Positions 1 to 8,973 of a stretch of 54,282 bases of DNA are shown here, in pieces. The notes beneath the pieces were generated by a model, which did not search any database, had not been told where the DNA came from, and worked only from the letters and a program-made list of their open reading frames with translations. The position numbers and the translations under genes were made by a program. Each line of letters starts with the position of its first letter. The first letter of the stretch is position 1. The stretch is from Gammaproteobacteria bacterium TMED112 (GTDB lineage Bacteria > Pseudomonadota > Gammaproteobacteria > Magnimaribacterales > TMED112): the NCBI GenBank assembly GCA_002170245.2, contig NHFN02000016.1:1-54282 (forward strand). The letters run 5' to 3'.

Positions 1-2
1 TC

Positions 3-119
3 ACATTAGCAGAAGATCTTGAAGTACTAGGAGCTTCTTTGAAAAATGGTCTTTTGACTATAGATATGGAAAGAGTGGTTCCTGATCACAAAAAACCTCG
101 GGTTATTGAGGTAAAATAA
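3..119 (+). CDS. Hsp20/alpha-crystallin family small heat shock protein, C-terminal fragment (5' truncated by window)
   Basis: Frame 3 reads [38 protein letters not shown], matching the IbpA-type C-terminus (A.L.NGLLTI...P....PR.I.V). Absent from the ORF track because it is partial. Confidence 0.8.
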   Translation, partial: TLAEDLEVLGASLKNGLLTIDMERVVPDHKKPRVIEVK

Positions 120-124
120 AGTTT

Positions 125-145
125 GGGCGGCTCTGCCGCCCTTTT
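125..145 (+). terminator. Rho-independent terminator after hsp20 gene
   Basis: GGGCGGC-TCT-GCCGCCC: perfect 7-bp GC stem, 3-nt loop, followed by TTTT; just downstream of the hsp20 stop. Confidence 0.88.
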
Positions 146-150
146 CTATC

Positions 151-2097
151 ATGAAATATTTAAGTTTAGTTTTAATAATTTTTGTTTTTTCTGTAGAAGC
201 AAGATCTTCAAATACCGATCACGCTGAAATTTCTATAATTGGCAACAATAATATTATCTCTGAACCTGGGGTGGTACAGCTCGGGTATAAATTTAATTTT
301 ACGCCTGGCTGGCATACATACTGGATAAATCCTGGTGACTCTGGTGGACCACCTATTTTTGAATTTACTTCACCCGCTGGCTGGGAAATCAAAGAGAATA
401 TTTGGCCTGGCCCGCAGAGGATAATTTATCCTCCTCTCATGACATTTGGTTATGTTGATGAAGTAATCTTTCCATTTGAATTAGATTTAAAAGACTTAAA
501 TGACCAAACCACTGAAATTACCACAAAATTTTTGGTCTGCGATGATATTTGTGTGCCTGAAGAGGCAACTCTGCTACTTAGTCTGAAAAATGGAATATTA
601 AATATTGATGAGAAGCCAGAAGAATTAAAGAAATGGTTGAACAGAGTGCCAATCCGTGCACCACCTGAAATGATTCTAAGCTCTAATCAGAATACCTTCA
701 CTCTAGAATACGCAGAGCTTGATTCAAATTCTTATTTCTTTCCTTTTAATGATTCAGTTATGGATTATTCTAATGAACAAATTTTTTCGAATAATAAATT
801 AACTTTTGAAGTTCTTGATGATCTTAGTAAAGGCCTGAATGGTGTAGTCAATATAGGACAAAACTTTTACGAAGTAGCAAAAATACCATCAACTATTTCT
901 GCTGAAATGAATACAGGGATCTCATTATTAACTGCAATTTTTTTTGCTTTTATAGGTGGTTTAATCTTGAATCTTATGCCTTGCGTACTTCCAGTCATAG
1001 CATTGAAAGGCTTATCACTCGTTAAAAGCTCAGCTGAATCTAATTCATCGGTAACTATGAATGCAAGTTCTTATGTAATAGGTGTAATTGCAACTTTCAT
1101 GACGATTGCAGCAATACTTGTTTCTCTAAAAAATGCAGGAGAAATGATTGGTTGGGGCTATCAACTACAAAGTCCATTCATCGTTACTATTTTATCTACC
1201 TTAATCTTTGGTATCGGGGTTTATCTGGTAACAGATTCAAGTATTGGAGGAAGTTTAGGAAGGTTAGAAAAACATACCGATGGTTCTGGGCCATTTAATT
1301 CATTTCTAACAGGGGCCTTAGCTGTAATTGTTGCATCACCTTGCACAGCACCTTTTATGGGAGCTGCTCTTGGTTTTGCTCTCATCCAACCTGATATTTT
1401 TTCTTACTTAGTATTTTTGTTTTTAGCTTTGGGATTTGCATTACCATATTTTTTAATCGCAGTTTTTCCATCCTTAGTAAATTTCTTACCAAAACCTGGC
1501 AAGTGGATGGAATCGTTAAAACAATTCTTTGGCTTTATGATGTTTGCCGCCGCGATATGGTTGCTTTGGGTCCTTGCCAATCAAGTTGATGCAAATTCAA
1601 TCTTGTTCGTTCTTATTGGTTGGTTTTCATTAGCTTTTGCTTCTTGGCTTGTTATCACAAAAATTAAATTTGCTGCTTATATTTCTGGAATAATTGCACT
1701 GATTTGGGGTGCTCAATTAACCGAATGGGATTTTAAAAATGTTGAGGTAAAGGATGACAGTGAATCAATTGCTTGGTCCATTGAAAAAGAAAAAGAACTG
1801 CGCTTGAACGAACAATCTTACTTCATTAATTTTACAGCTGCATGGTGTATTACTTGCAAAGTAAACGAGGCAGTTGCTTTTAGTGATGATGTGTTTAATA
1901 AATTTGATGAAGAAAATATTACATATCTTAAAGCTGACTGGACCAACAGAAACTCTGAAATTGCAGGAGAAATTGAAAAATATAATCGATCAGGTATTCC
2001 TTTATACTTATATTGGGATAAAACACTTGACGAACCTATGGTTCTTAATGAAATATTAACTGAGAATTATTTAATGGAGGTAATTGATGAAAATTAA
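151..2097 (+). CDS. DsbD/ScsB-like thiol:disulfide interchange protein
   Basis: Signal peptide, N-terminal domain with CDDIC, membrane domain with NLMPCVLPV and SPCTAPFMGAALG, C-terminal thioredoxin motif AAWCITCKVNE. Confidence 0.85.
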   Translation: MKYLSLVLIIFVFSVEARSSNTDHAEISIIGNNNIISEPGVVQLGYKFNFTPGWHTYWINPGDSGGPPIFEFTSPAGWEIKENIWPGPQRIIYPPLMTFGYVDEVIFPFELDLKDLNDQTTEITTKFLVCDDICVPEEATLLLSLKNGILNIDEKPEELKKWLNRVPIRAPPEMILSSNQNTFTLEYAELDSNSYFFPFNDSVMDYSNEQIFSNNKLTFEVLDDLSKGLNGVVNIGQNFYEVAKIPSTISAEMNTGISLLTAIFFAFIGGLILNLMPCVLPVIALKGLSLVKSSAESNSSVTMNASSYVIGVIATFMTIAAILVSLKNAGEMIGWGYQLQSPFIVTILSTLIFGIGVYLVTDSSIGGSLGRLEKHTDGSGPFNSFLTGALAVIVASPCTAPFMGAALGFALIQPDIFSYLVFLFLALGFALPYFLIAVFPSLVNFLPKPGKWMESLKQFFGFMMFAAAIWLLWVLANQVDANSILFVLIGWFSLAFASWLVITKIKFAAYISGIIALIWGAQLTEWDFKNVEVKDDSESIAWSIEKEKELRLNEQSYFINFTAAWCITCKVNEAVAFSDDVFNKFDEENITYLKADWTNRNSEIAGEIEKYNRSGIPLYLYWDKTLDEPMVLNEILTENYLMEVIDEN

Positions 2098-2686
2098 GAT
2101 ATTAAGTTTAATGTTGTTGAGTCTAATTGGCGCAGCTTCAGTGAAAAATGGTGATGAGGCACCATTATTTAATTTGTTAAATCAAGATGATCAAACAGTA
2201 TCACTCGATGAATTCAAAGGTAAAAAGGTGGTCTTAGAATGGACTAATCATGATTGTCCATTTGTGAAAAGACATTATGACACTGGCAATATGCAAAATT
2301 TACAGAAAGAAATGAGTAATCAAGATATTGTTTGGCTATCCATTGTTTCTTCTGCTAAAGGCAAACAAGGTTATATAACTAATGATCAAGCTAAGGAACT
2401 CACAAAGAAAAGAAGTGCTTACCCTTCTCATGTTTTATTAGACGCTGAGGGATCTGTTGGAAGAATGTTTAGTGCTAAAACGACTCCTCATATGTTTGTA
2501 ATTGATGAGTTAGGCAAAGTTAGATATCAGGGTGCTATTGATAATTTGGGTAATACTGGAGCACTTTTTTCTACTGATTTAAGTAAAGCAAAAAATTACG
2601 TTAGAAATGCAGTAAGTCAAATGCTTTCTGGTGAAGAAGTAAAAGAAAATAAAACCAGACCTTATGGTTGTTCCGTTAAATATTAA
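2084..2686 (+). CDS. Thioredoxin-fold redoxin (AhpC/TSA-like), probably exported
   Basis: Hydrophobic N-terminus, redoxin pattern GDEAPLFNLLNQDDQTVSLDEFKGKKVVLEWTNHDCPFVKRHY; 14-nt overlap with upstream dsbD-like gene. Confidence 0.8.
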   Translation: MMKIKILSLMLLSLIGAASVKNGDEAPLFNLLNQDDQTVSLDEFKGKKVVLEWTNHDCPFVKRHYDTGNMQNLQKEMSNQDIVWLSIVSSAKGKQGYITNDQAKELTKKRSAYPSHVLLDAEGSVGRMFSAKTTPHMFVIDELGKVRYQGAIDNLGNTGALFSTDLSKAKNYVRNAVSQMLSGEEVKENKTRPYGCSVKY

Positions 2687-3213
2687 AAGATGTAATCGAT
2701 CCAGGCTTCATCTGGAAAATCTTTTTTATTGAGTTTGTGCCCATTAAGCAAATGGGCAAAACTTGGCTTTTTTGGTTCATTTATAGGTTTTATAATCTTT
2801 GAACCCTTTGCGGTATTGCAGGTTTTGCAACTAGTGACAATATTTTCCCAATTCGTTTGACCTCCCTTACATCTTGGAATCATATGATCCAAAGTAAGTT
2901 GTTTTAAATCAAAAATATTCTCGCAATATTGGCACCTATACATATCTCTCAAGAAAACATTGGACCTAGAAAATTTTACGTAGTTTTGAAACTTGTGAAA
3001 CCTTCTCAACATTATTATGCTCGGCACTTCAACTTCCATAGAAGGTGATCTAACAGACCATTTTTCATGATTTTTTATGACAATCACGTTTTTAGTGAAT
3101 AACAATCTTATAGCTGTTTTCCAGTCAATTGTTGATAAGGGAAAGTAACTTACTGGTTTCCCATTTCCATTTAAAAGCAGACAATCGTTTGACATTTTTT
3201 TGTTTAAATTCAT
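2683..3213 (-). CDS. HNH endonuclease family protein
   Basis: CQYCENIFDLKQLTLDHMIPRCKGGQTNWENIVTSCKTCNTAKGSK: HNH core with two CxxC zinc-binding pairs. Confidence 0.88.
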   Translation of the reverse strand: MNLNKKMSNDCLLLNGNGKPVSYFPLSTIDWKTAIRLLFTKNVIVIKNHEKWSVRSPSMEVEVPSIIMLRRFHKFQNYVKFSRSNVFLRDMYRCQYCENIFDLKQLTLDHMIPRCKGGQTNWENIVTSCKTCNTAKGSKIIKPINEPKKPSFAHLLNGHKLNKKDFPDEAWIDYIF

Positions 3214-3282
3214 ATTAAATTATATTTTGTATCTATCAACTCAAGCTGTATTATTAGGGTAAGGTTTTTTTGAGGGGGATTT

Positions 3283-3987
3283 ATGTCAGAACCGTTTATT
3301 CTTTTTGGTGAGCAACATACTCAAGCTCTAACTTACAGTTTTTCGATAATTGCTGTGCTTTGTGTAATAGGGAATTTTCTTAGTAGCAAAGTACAAGATG
3401 TTTTTACCAAATTAATTGGTATATCGCTTTTAGTTTTTGAAGCAACAAAACCATTCATATACATTTATGGCTTTGATAAGCCTTGGGAAACCTATTTGCC
3501 ATTACATATGTGTAACTTCAGTGCTGTTTTAATTGGTTTATTCCTTCTACAAAAAAAGAAAAATCAGATGTTTTTTGAATTACCATTCTACTGGGGTATA
3601 GGTGGAGCGACTATGGCACTACTAACTCCAGATTTAACAGAAGCTTGGCCTGACATAGAATTCTTCATGTTCTTTTATGGGCATGGCCAAATAATTTTGG
3701 GTATATTCTTTGCCCTAGCTGTTCTTAAATATAGACCGTACTTGCAAAACTTTTGGAAAATGGCAGTCATTACAATACTGTTATTATTGCCAATATTAAT
3801 TGTTAATTTAGTTATTGGTGGTGAAGCGAATTATTGGTATTTAATGAATACTCCTGAAGGAGAATCTTTAATGGATTTAATGCCAGCTCCTCCTTATCAC
3901 ATGTTAGGTGTAGTACCTCTAGCTTTAGTTGTATTCTTTATAACTTACGTACCTTTCTTAATTTGGGATAAAACTAAGAAGGCATGA
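3283..3987 (+). CDS. TIGR02206/YwaF-type integral membrane protein (copy 1)
   Basis: Multiple hydrophobic helices; motifs LPLHMCNFS, YWGIGGATMALLTPD, YGH, ANYWYL..P.G...M..MP..PYH; shares these with 5647..6339. Confidence 0.75.
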   Translation: MSEPFILFGEQHTQALTYSFSIIAVLCVIGNFLSSKVQDVFTKLIGISLLVFEATKPFIYIYGFDKPWETYLPLHMCNFSAVLIGLFLLQKKKNQMFFELPFYWGIGGATMALLTPDLTEAWPDIEFFMFFYGHGQIILGIFFALAVLKYRPYLQNFWKMAVITILLLLPILIVNLVIGGEANYWYLMNTPEGESLMDLMPAPPYHMLGVVPLALVVFFITYVPFLIWDKTKKA

Positions 3988-5657
3988 GTGAATTTGACTA
4001 CATCATTGTAGGTGGTGGATCTGCAGGCTGTGTTCTTGCCAATCGATTAACTGAGAACCCAAATGTTTCTGTTTGTCTACTAGAAACAGGGCCTCCAGAT
4101 AAAACTCCTCTTATTCATGTACCTGCCATGTTTGCATTCCTTCCTGAGACTGAATACTCATACAGATACGAAACAGTACCACAAAAAGGATTTAATGAAG
4201 TTACAGTTACTGAAGGAGCAGCAAATGCGGTTGATTCATTGGGTGGCTCTCATCCAATACCTCAAAGTTACCAAGAAAAAAGAAAAGGCTTTCAACCAAG
4301 AGGAAGAACGCTAGGAGGATCTAGTTCTGTAAATGGCATGGTTTATATCAGAGGTCACAAATGGGATTACGATCATTGGGCTGCTCTAGGAAATGATGGT
4401 TGGTCGTATGAAGATATTTTGCCCTACTTTGTTAAGTCAGAACATAATGAAGCATTGGATGATCAATACCATGGTCAAGATGGCCCACTAAATGTTGCTC
4501 AACTCAGGCATGACAATCCATTCACTAGGTATTTTGTTGAGGCAGGAAGCAAACACTATAAAGCCAATGATGACTTTAATGGAGCCGATCAAGAGGGTGT
4601 GGGCACATACCAAGTTACTCAAAAAAACGGAAAAAGACACAGTGCTGCGGTGGCCTATTTAAATCCGGCAAAAAAGAGAAAAAATTTAACGATTTTGACA
4701 GATACTGTGGTCAATAAAATAAACTTCAAAAATTTAACAGCTGTATCAGTAGAATGTACAACTAAAAATAAACCAAATGAATTACATGCAAAAAAAGAAA
4801 TATTGTTATGCGGTGGTGCGTATGGCTCTCCAACCATATTGCAAAGATCAGGTATTGGCAATGAAAGTTTCCTGCAATCACATAATATTGAATGTCTGTT
4901 AGACCTGAAAGGAGTTGGTGAGAATTTGCAAGATCATATCGATTATATTACTTCTCATAGAGTTGATAGTTGGGAATTATTCGCTAAACCTTTCAAGTCT
5001 TTGAAATTTACTATGAGAGCGCCCTTTGAGTTGATCAAGTTTGTTTTAGCAAGCAAGGGAATGTGGACTTCTAACCTTGCTGAAGGGGGAGCATTTATCA
5101 AAAGCGATGAAAATTTAGAAGTGCCAGATTTACAGCTACATTTTACCGTTGGCATGGTTGAAGATCATGGCCGTACAGAAATGTGGGGCAATGGATTTAG
5201 TTGTCATGTTTGCCTGTTAAGACCTAAGTCTGTTGGGACAGTAAAAATTGCTTCAAAAAACCCTGATGATGATCCTCTTATAGACCCAAACTATCTTTCG
5301 AACGATGAAGATATGAAAGTTATGATTAAGGGATATCGTAAAATGATGGAAATTATGAACACTGAACCACTTGCACAGTTTGATAATGTGAGAAATCCAA
5401 TAAATATTGATGACGATAAAGCTATCGAATCGGCAATCAGAGCTAGGTCAGATACTATTTACCACCCAGTGGGAACGTGCAAAATGGGAAATGATGGCAT
5501 GGCTGTTGTCGATAGTAATCTTAAAGTTAGAGGAGTTAAAAATCTAAGAGTAGTTGATGCTTCAATAATGCCGACTCTAATAGGTGGCAATACAAATGCT
5601 CCTGCTATTATGATTGCAGAAAAGGCAGCAGATTTAATAAAACAAGATGCAACCTGA
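3984..5657 (+). CDS. GMC family oxidoreductase (choline/alcohol dehydrogenase-like flavoprotein)
   Basis: DYIIVGGGSAGCVLANRL FAD-binding motif, PRGRTLGGSSSVNGMVYIRG, C-terminal HPVGTCKMG and VVDASIMPTLIGGNTNAPAIMIAEKAAD. Confidence 0.93.
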   Translation: MSEFDYIIVGGGSAGCVLANRLTENPNVSVCLLETGPPDKTPLIHVPAMFAFLPETEYSYRYETVPQKGFNEVTVTEGAANAVDSLGGSHPIPQSYQEKRKGFQPRGRTLGGSSSVNGMVYIRGHKWDYDHWAALGNDGWSYEDILPYFVKSEHNEALDDQYHGQDGPLNVAQLRHDNPFTRYFVEAGSKHYKANDDFNGADQEGVGTYQVTQKNGKRHSAAVAYLNPAKKRKNLTILTDTVVNKINFKNLTAVSVECTTKNKPNELHAKKEILLCGGAYGSPTILQRSGIGNESFLQSHNIECLLDLKGVGENLQDHIDYITSHRVDSWELFAKPFKSLKFTMRAPFELIKFVLASKGMWTSNLAEGGAFIKSDENLEVPDLQLHFTVGMVEDHGRTEMWGNGFSCHVCLLRPKSVGTVKIASKNPDDDPLIDPNYLSNDEDMKVMIKGYRKMMEIMNTEPLAQFDNVRNPINIDDDKAIESAIRARSDTIYHPVGTCKMGNDGMAVVDSNLKVRGVKNLRVVDASIMPTLIGGNTNAPAIMIAEKAADLIKQDAT

Positions 5658-6339
5658 ACCATTTAACCTTTTAGACCCATCGCATATTATTTTTGCAGCA
5701 ATTTGTATAGCTCTGGTAATTTATCTTCCACGAATTTTTATTGGTAGCAGCGAAAAGACTATAAGAAATGTAAAATACTTCTTGGCCTTTCTCATGATTT
5801 CGCATGAAATTATCGATCCATTTTTTAAAGTTGCATATTTTGATGAATTGGTAAAAGATTCACTACCACTGCATATGTGTGCGTTTTCTACATGGTGCAT
5901 ATCAATATATTTGCTGGGAGGCCACAGGAATTTCTTTTTATTTGCATATTTCTGGGGAATAGCTGGGGCCGGTATGTCTGTTCTTACACCAGATACACTT
6001 ACGGGTTTTCCAACATTCGACTATCTAAACCATATGTATGGCCACACTCTCATTTTATTGGGAGTATCTTCAGTACTAATATTGACTGAGGAGAGACCAT
6101 ATTTAAAAGACTATTTCACCGTTATGTTATTCAGTAGCTTCATATTCTTGCCAGTCATGTATGGTGTAAATTTCTTATTAGATACAAATTATTGGTACAT
6201 TTTAGAGAAGCCTGATGGCGACAATATAATGAATTTTATGCCTGAGGCACCAATGCATATAGTTGCTCTAATACCTGTAGCTTGGCTACTAACATATTTG
6301 CTCTATGTTCCTTATCAGTTAAAAGATAGGAATGCCTGA
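5647..6339 (+). CDS. TIGR02206/YwaF-type integral membrane protein (copy 2)
   Basis: Same conserved blocks as 3283..3987: LPLHMCAFS, YFWGIAGAGMSVLTPD, YGHTLILLG, NYWYILEKPDG..MNFMPEAPMH. Confidence 0.75.
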   Translation: MQPEPFNLLDPSHIIFAAICIALVIYLPRIFIGSSEKTIRNVKYFLAFLMISHEIIDPFFKVAYFDELVKDSLPLHMCAFSTWCISIYLLGGHRNFFLFAYFWGIAGAGMSVLTPDTLTGFPTFDYLNHMYGHTLILLGVSSVLILTEERPYLKDYFTVMLFSSFIFLPVMYGVNFLLDTNYWYILEKPDGDNIMNFMPEAPMHIVALIPVAWLLTYLLYVPYQLKDRNA

Positions 6340-7030
6340 AAAATTAAAATACTTACATTTTGAATCAGTTGATTCAACTAATGACATCTGCATGCATGAA
6401 TGTAAAAAAAATAGATGCCCTACTGTTGTTACAGCTGATTCGCAAAAGAAAGGTCGTGGAAGAAATCAAAAAAAATGGTCTAGCCCTGATGGGAACCTCT
6501 CATATTCATTTGGGTTCATAAGCAAAAATATTGATCCAAGCATCAGTGTTAAAACTGGCCTTATTGTTGCTAGAGCTATAAAAAAAGTTTTAGATATTGA
6601 AATTTTACTTAAATGGCCAAACGATCTTATTTTCAATAATAAAAAAATTGGTGGAGTATTGGTAGAGTCTGAAAACATTCATTCAAGTTTTTGTACTGTT
6701 ATAGGTGTAGGTATAAATTTTAATGTTGTGCCTGAAGAGTCTCATTGGGGAAATATAAACATTGGCGTAAACCAGCAACAGAAAAGAAAAAATTTAGTTC
6801 AAGAAATGAGTAATAATCTTAATGAATTATGTGAGATAAGAAACATTGGATGGCAAAAAGATTGGCTTGCTAGGTGCGTTCATTTGAATAAAGAGGTAAC
6901 TTTGCTCGATGAAGAAAAATCATTTATTTTTTTGGGCATAGATGATGAAGGGAAAATGCTATTAAAAGATAGATCAAATTCAACCAAGCACTACAGCGAT
7001 AGCTCTATATCAGTTAAGGGCTTGTACTAA
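6332..7030 (+). CDS. birA: Biotin--[acetyl-CoA-carboxylase] ligase, catalytic-domain-only
   Basis: STNDIC, ADSQKKGRGRNQKKWSSPDGNLSYSF, LKWPNDLIFNNKKIGGVLVES, VIGVGINFN; no N-terminal HTH region. Confidence 0.9.
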   Translation: MPEKLKYLHFESVDSTNDICMHECKKNRCPTVVTADSQKKGRGRNQKKWSSPDGNLSYSFGFISKNIDPSISVKTGLIVARAIKKVLDIEILLKWPNDLIFNNKKIGGVLVESENIHSSFCTVIGVGINFNVVPEESHWGNINIGVNQQQKRKNLVQEMSNNLNELCEIRNIGWQKDWLARCVHLNKEVTLLDEEKSFIFLGIDDEGKMLLKDRSNSTKHYSDSSISVKGLY

Positions 7031-7082
7031 AATTAATCTAATCGATAACCCATAATGGTACAATTTTAAAACTAATTCTTTT

Positions 7083-7685
7083 ATGAAAATTTATAGCTGT
7101 GAAAACTCAAGGTCTTTACGTCCTCTATGGACAGCAGAAGAAATGGGTCTTGATTATAAGCTTGAGTTGTTGCCTTTTCCTCCCAGAGTTTTTCAAAAAG
7201 ACTATCTGGATATCAACATACTAGGGACTGTTCCATACTTAACTGATGGAAAAGTGAAGTTAACTGAATCAGTAGCCATGTGTCAGTACATGGTAAAAAA
7301 ATATGGTCCGACTGATTTAGAGGTTGCCCCAAATGAAGAAGATTATCCAAATTATTTAAATTGGTTATTTCATGCTGATGCCACTTTAACCTTCCCACAA
7401 ACTGTTGTTTTAAGATATAAATTTCAGGAACCAGGGGTAGCAGATGGTGCAATTGAAGGATACAGCAGATGGTTTGTATCCAGATTGAAATTACTAGAAA
7501 GCTCTTTGGAGGGGAAAGAATATCTTTGCTCAAATAGATTCACGATTGCAGATATTTGCGTTAGTTATGCTATTCATCTAGCCAACAACTTGGAGATACA
7601 TCAAGCATTAAAACCAAATATTAAAAGATGGTCTGATAAACTTTTTGAAAGAGAGGCTTTTAAAAAAGCATTAACTATAAAATAA
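7083..7685 (+). CDS. Glutathione S-transferase family protein
   Basis: N-terminal thioredoxin fold (SLRPLWTAEEMGLDYKLELLPF ... GTVPYLTDGKVKLTESVAMCQYM) and C-terminal FTIADICVSYAI. Confidence 0.85.
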   Translation: MKIYSCENSRSLRPLWTAEEMGLDYKLELLPFPPRVFQKDYLDINILGTVPYLTDGKVKLTESVAMCQYMVKKYGPTDLEVAPNEEDYPNYLNWLFHADATLTFPQTVVLRYKFQEPGVADGAIEGYSRWFVSRLKLLESSLEGKEYLCSNRFTIADICVSYAIHLANNLEIHQALKPNIKRWSDKLFEREAFKKALTIK

Positions 7686-7734
7686 GTTCATAATATCTAG
7701 GGGGTAGATTATTAACTTAAGTAATAAAAGTTTT

Positions 7735-8973
7735 TTGATATTTGTCACTTTACTGAATGTGATAAATTTTGTTGATCGACAATTTATATCGAGTTTTGCG
7801 CCATTTTTAAAATCTGATCTAGGTCTTTCAGATACTGAAATTGGCTTACTAACTGGAATAGTTTTCATATTTTTTTATACAGTAGCTGGACTTTTTGTTG
7901 GAACGCTTGCAGATAGGTACAACAGAACAAAGATCATTGGTGTTGGTGTTATTTTGTGGAGTGCTTTTACTGCAATTTCTGGATTTGCTAAAAACTTTTT
8001 TTCTTTGGCAGCACCAAGGCTTTTTATTGGTGTAGGCGAGTCAACCATCACACCAACTACTATGTCAATTTTATCCGATAGGTATGAACAGAAAAGGCTA
8101 GGTTTTGCAGCAGGTTTTTATTATTTAGGTGTACCAGTAGGTGTTGGAATAAGCCTGCTTATTGCAGGCTACGTCGAACCAATTATTGGATGGAGGGGAT
8201 GTTTTTATTTATTAGGAGTAATTGGGCTTTTACTTGGCTTCCTGATGCTTTATGTAAAAGACTCACCTAGAAAAAATATTTCAAGCAAGCCTGAGTCAAA
8301 ATCTTTCTTTAAAATAATCACAATACTTCACAGAACTCTTTCTAATTCTAAGTCACTTGTCTTAACCATAATGGCAGGCACTCTTTATCATGTTGTGCTT
8401 GGTGCAGCTCAATTTGAGGTAATTTGGGCAGTTGCAGATAAAGGTTTTAATCCAAATTATTTTGGACAAATAAATGGATGGATATTTGTAGTATTTGGAG
8501 TGCTAGGCAGTCTTTTTGGAGGCATTGCAAGCGATTGGGCACTAAAAAAATATAGCTTGCCAAGAACTTGGTTTCTTTTAATTTTAACATTGCTCCTCAT
8601 GCCTTTAGCTTTTACAAGATACCTTGAGATAGATAGCATTCTATTTTGGATTGGTATATGTTCCTCAGCATTTAGTCTTGGTTGTTTTTATGGTCCTATA
8701 TTTGCAGTTATTCAAGAACTTGTTCCCTCAACAATCAAAGGCACAATAGTGGCTTTCAATCTGCTTTGTTTAAATTTATTAGGGATTGCATTTGGATCAA
8801 TTATGTTTGGCATAATGGCAGACTATGCAGTAAATCAAGGTTATGAAGATCCATATACAAGTTTACTCGTTGGTTTTAGTTCAATCTATTTAGTGTTGGG
8901 CCCACCACTCTACTATTTTGCTGGAAAATATTACCAATCTGATAAAAAAAAGCTCAACGAAATTTTTGATTAA
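7735..8973 (+). CDS. MFS transporter
   Basis: About 12 hydrophobic segments, NFVDRQ at TM1, GTLADRYNRTKIIGVGVILWS signature. No ATG near the start: TTG 7735 in the track, or an upstream ATT at 7711 (see findings). Confidence 0.87.
   Translation: MIFVTLLNVINFVDRQFISSFAPFLKSDLGLSDTEIGLLTGIVFIFFYTVAGLFVGTLADRYNRTKIIGVGVILWSAFTAISGFAKNFFSLAAPRLFIGVGESTITPTTMSILSDRYEQKRLGFAAGFYYLGVPVGVGISLLIAGYVEPIIGWRGCFYLLGVIGLLLGFLMLYVKDSPRKNISSKPESKSFFKIITILHRTLSNSKSLVLTIMAGTLYHVVLGAAQFEVIWAVADKGFNPNYFGQINGWIFVVFGVLGSLFGGIASDWALKKYSLPRTWFLLILTLLLMPLAFTRYLEIDSILFWIGICSSAFSLGCFYGPIFAVIQELVPSTIKGTIVAFNLLCLNLLGIAFGSIMFGIMADYAVNQGYEDPYTSLLVGFSSIYLVLGPPLYYFAGKYYQSDKKKLNEIFD

Noticed and set aside
1874-2059. 61-aa same-strand ORF inside the dsbD-like gene
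   Set aside because: Out-of-frame within a thioredoxin-domain coding region with strong motifs; no independent support.
2683-3213. HNH endonuclease as a possible homing or defence nuclease
   Set aside because: Standalone small HNH proteins of this type are common housekeeping-like genes in proteobacteria; no intron, intein, repeats or partner defence genes nearby.
7213-7533. 106-aa minus-strand ORF inside the GST gene
   Set aside because: Fully antisense to a gene with clear GST motifs; composition looks like shadow translation and no family motif is visible.
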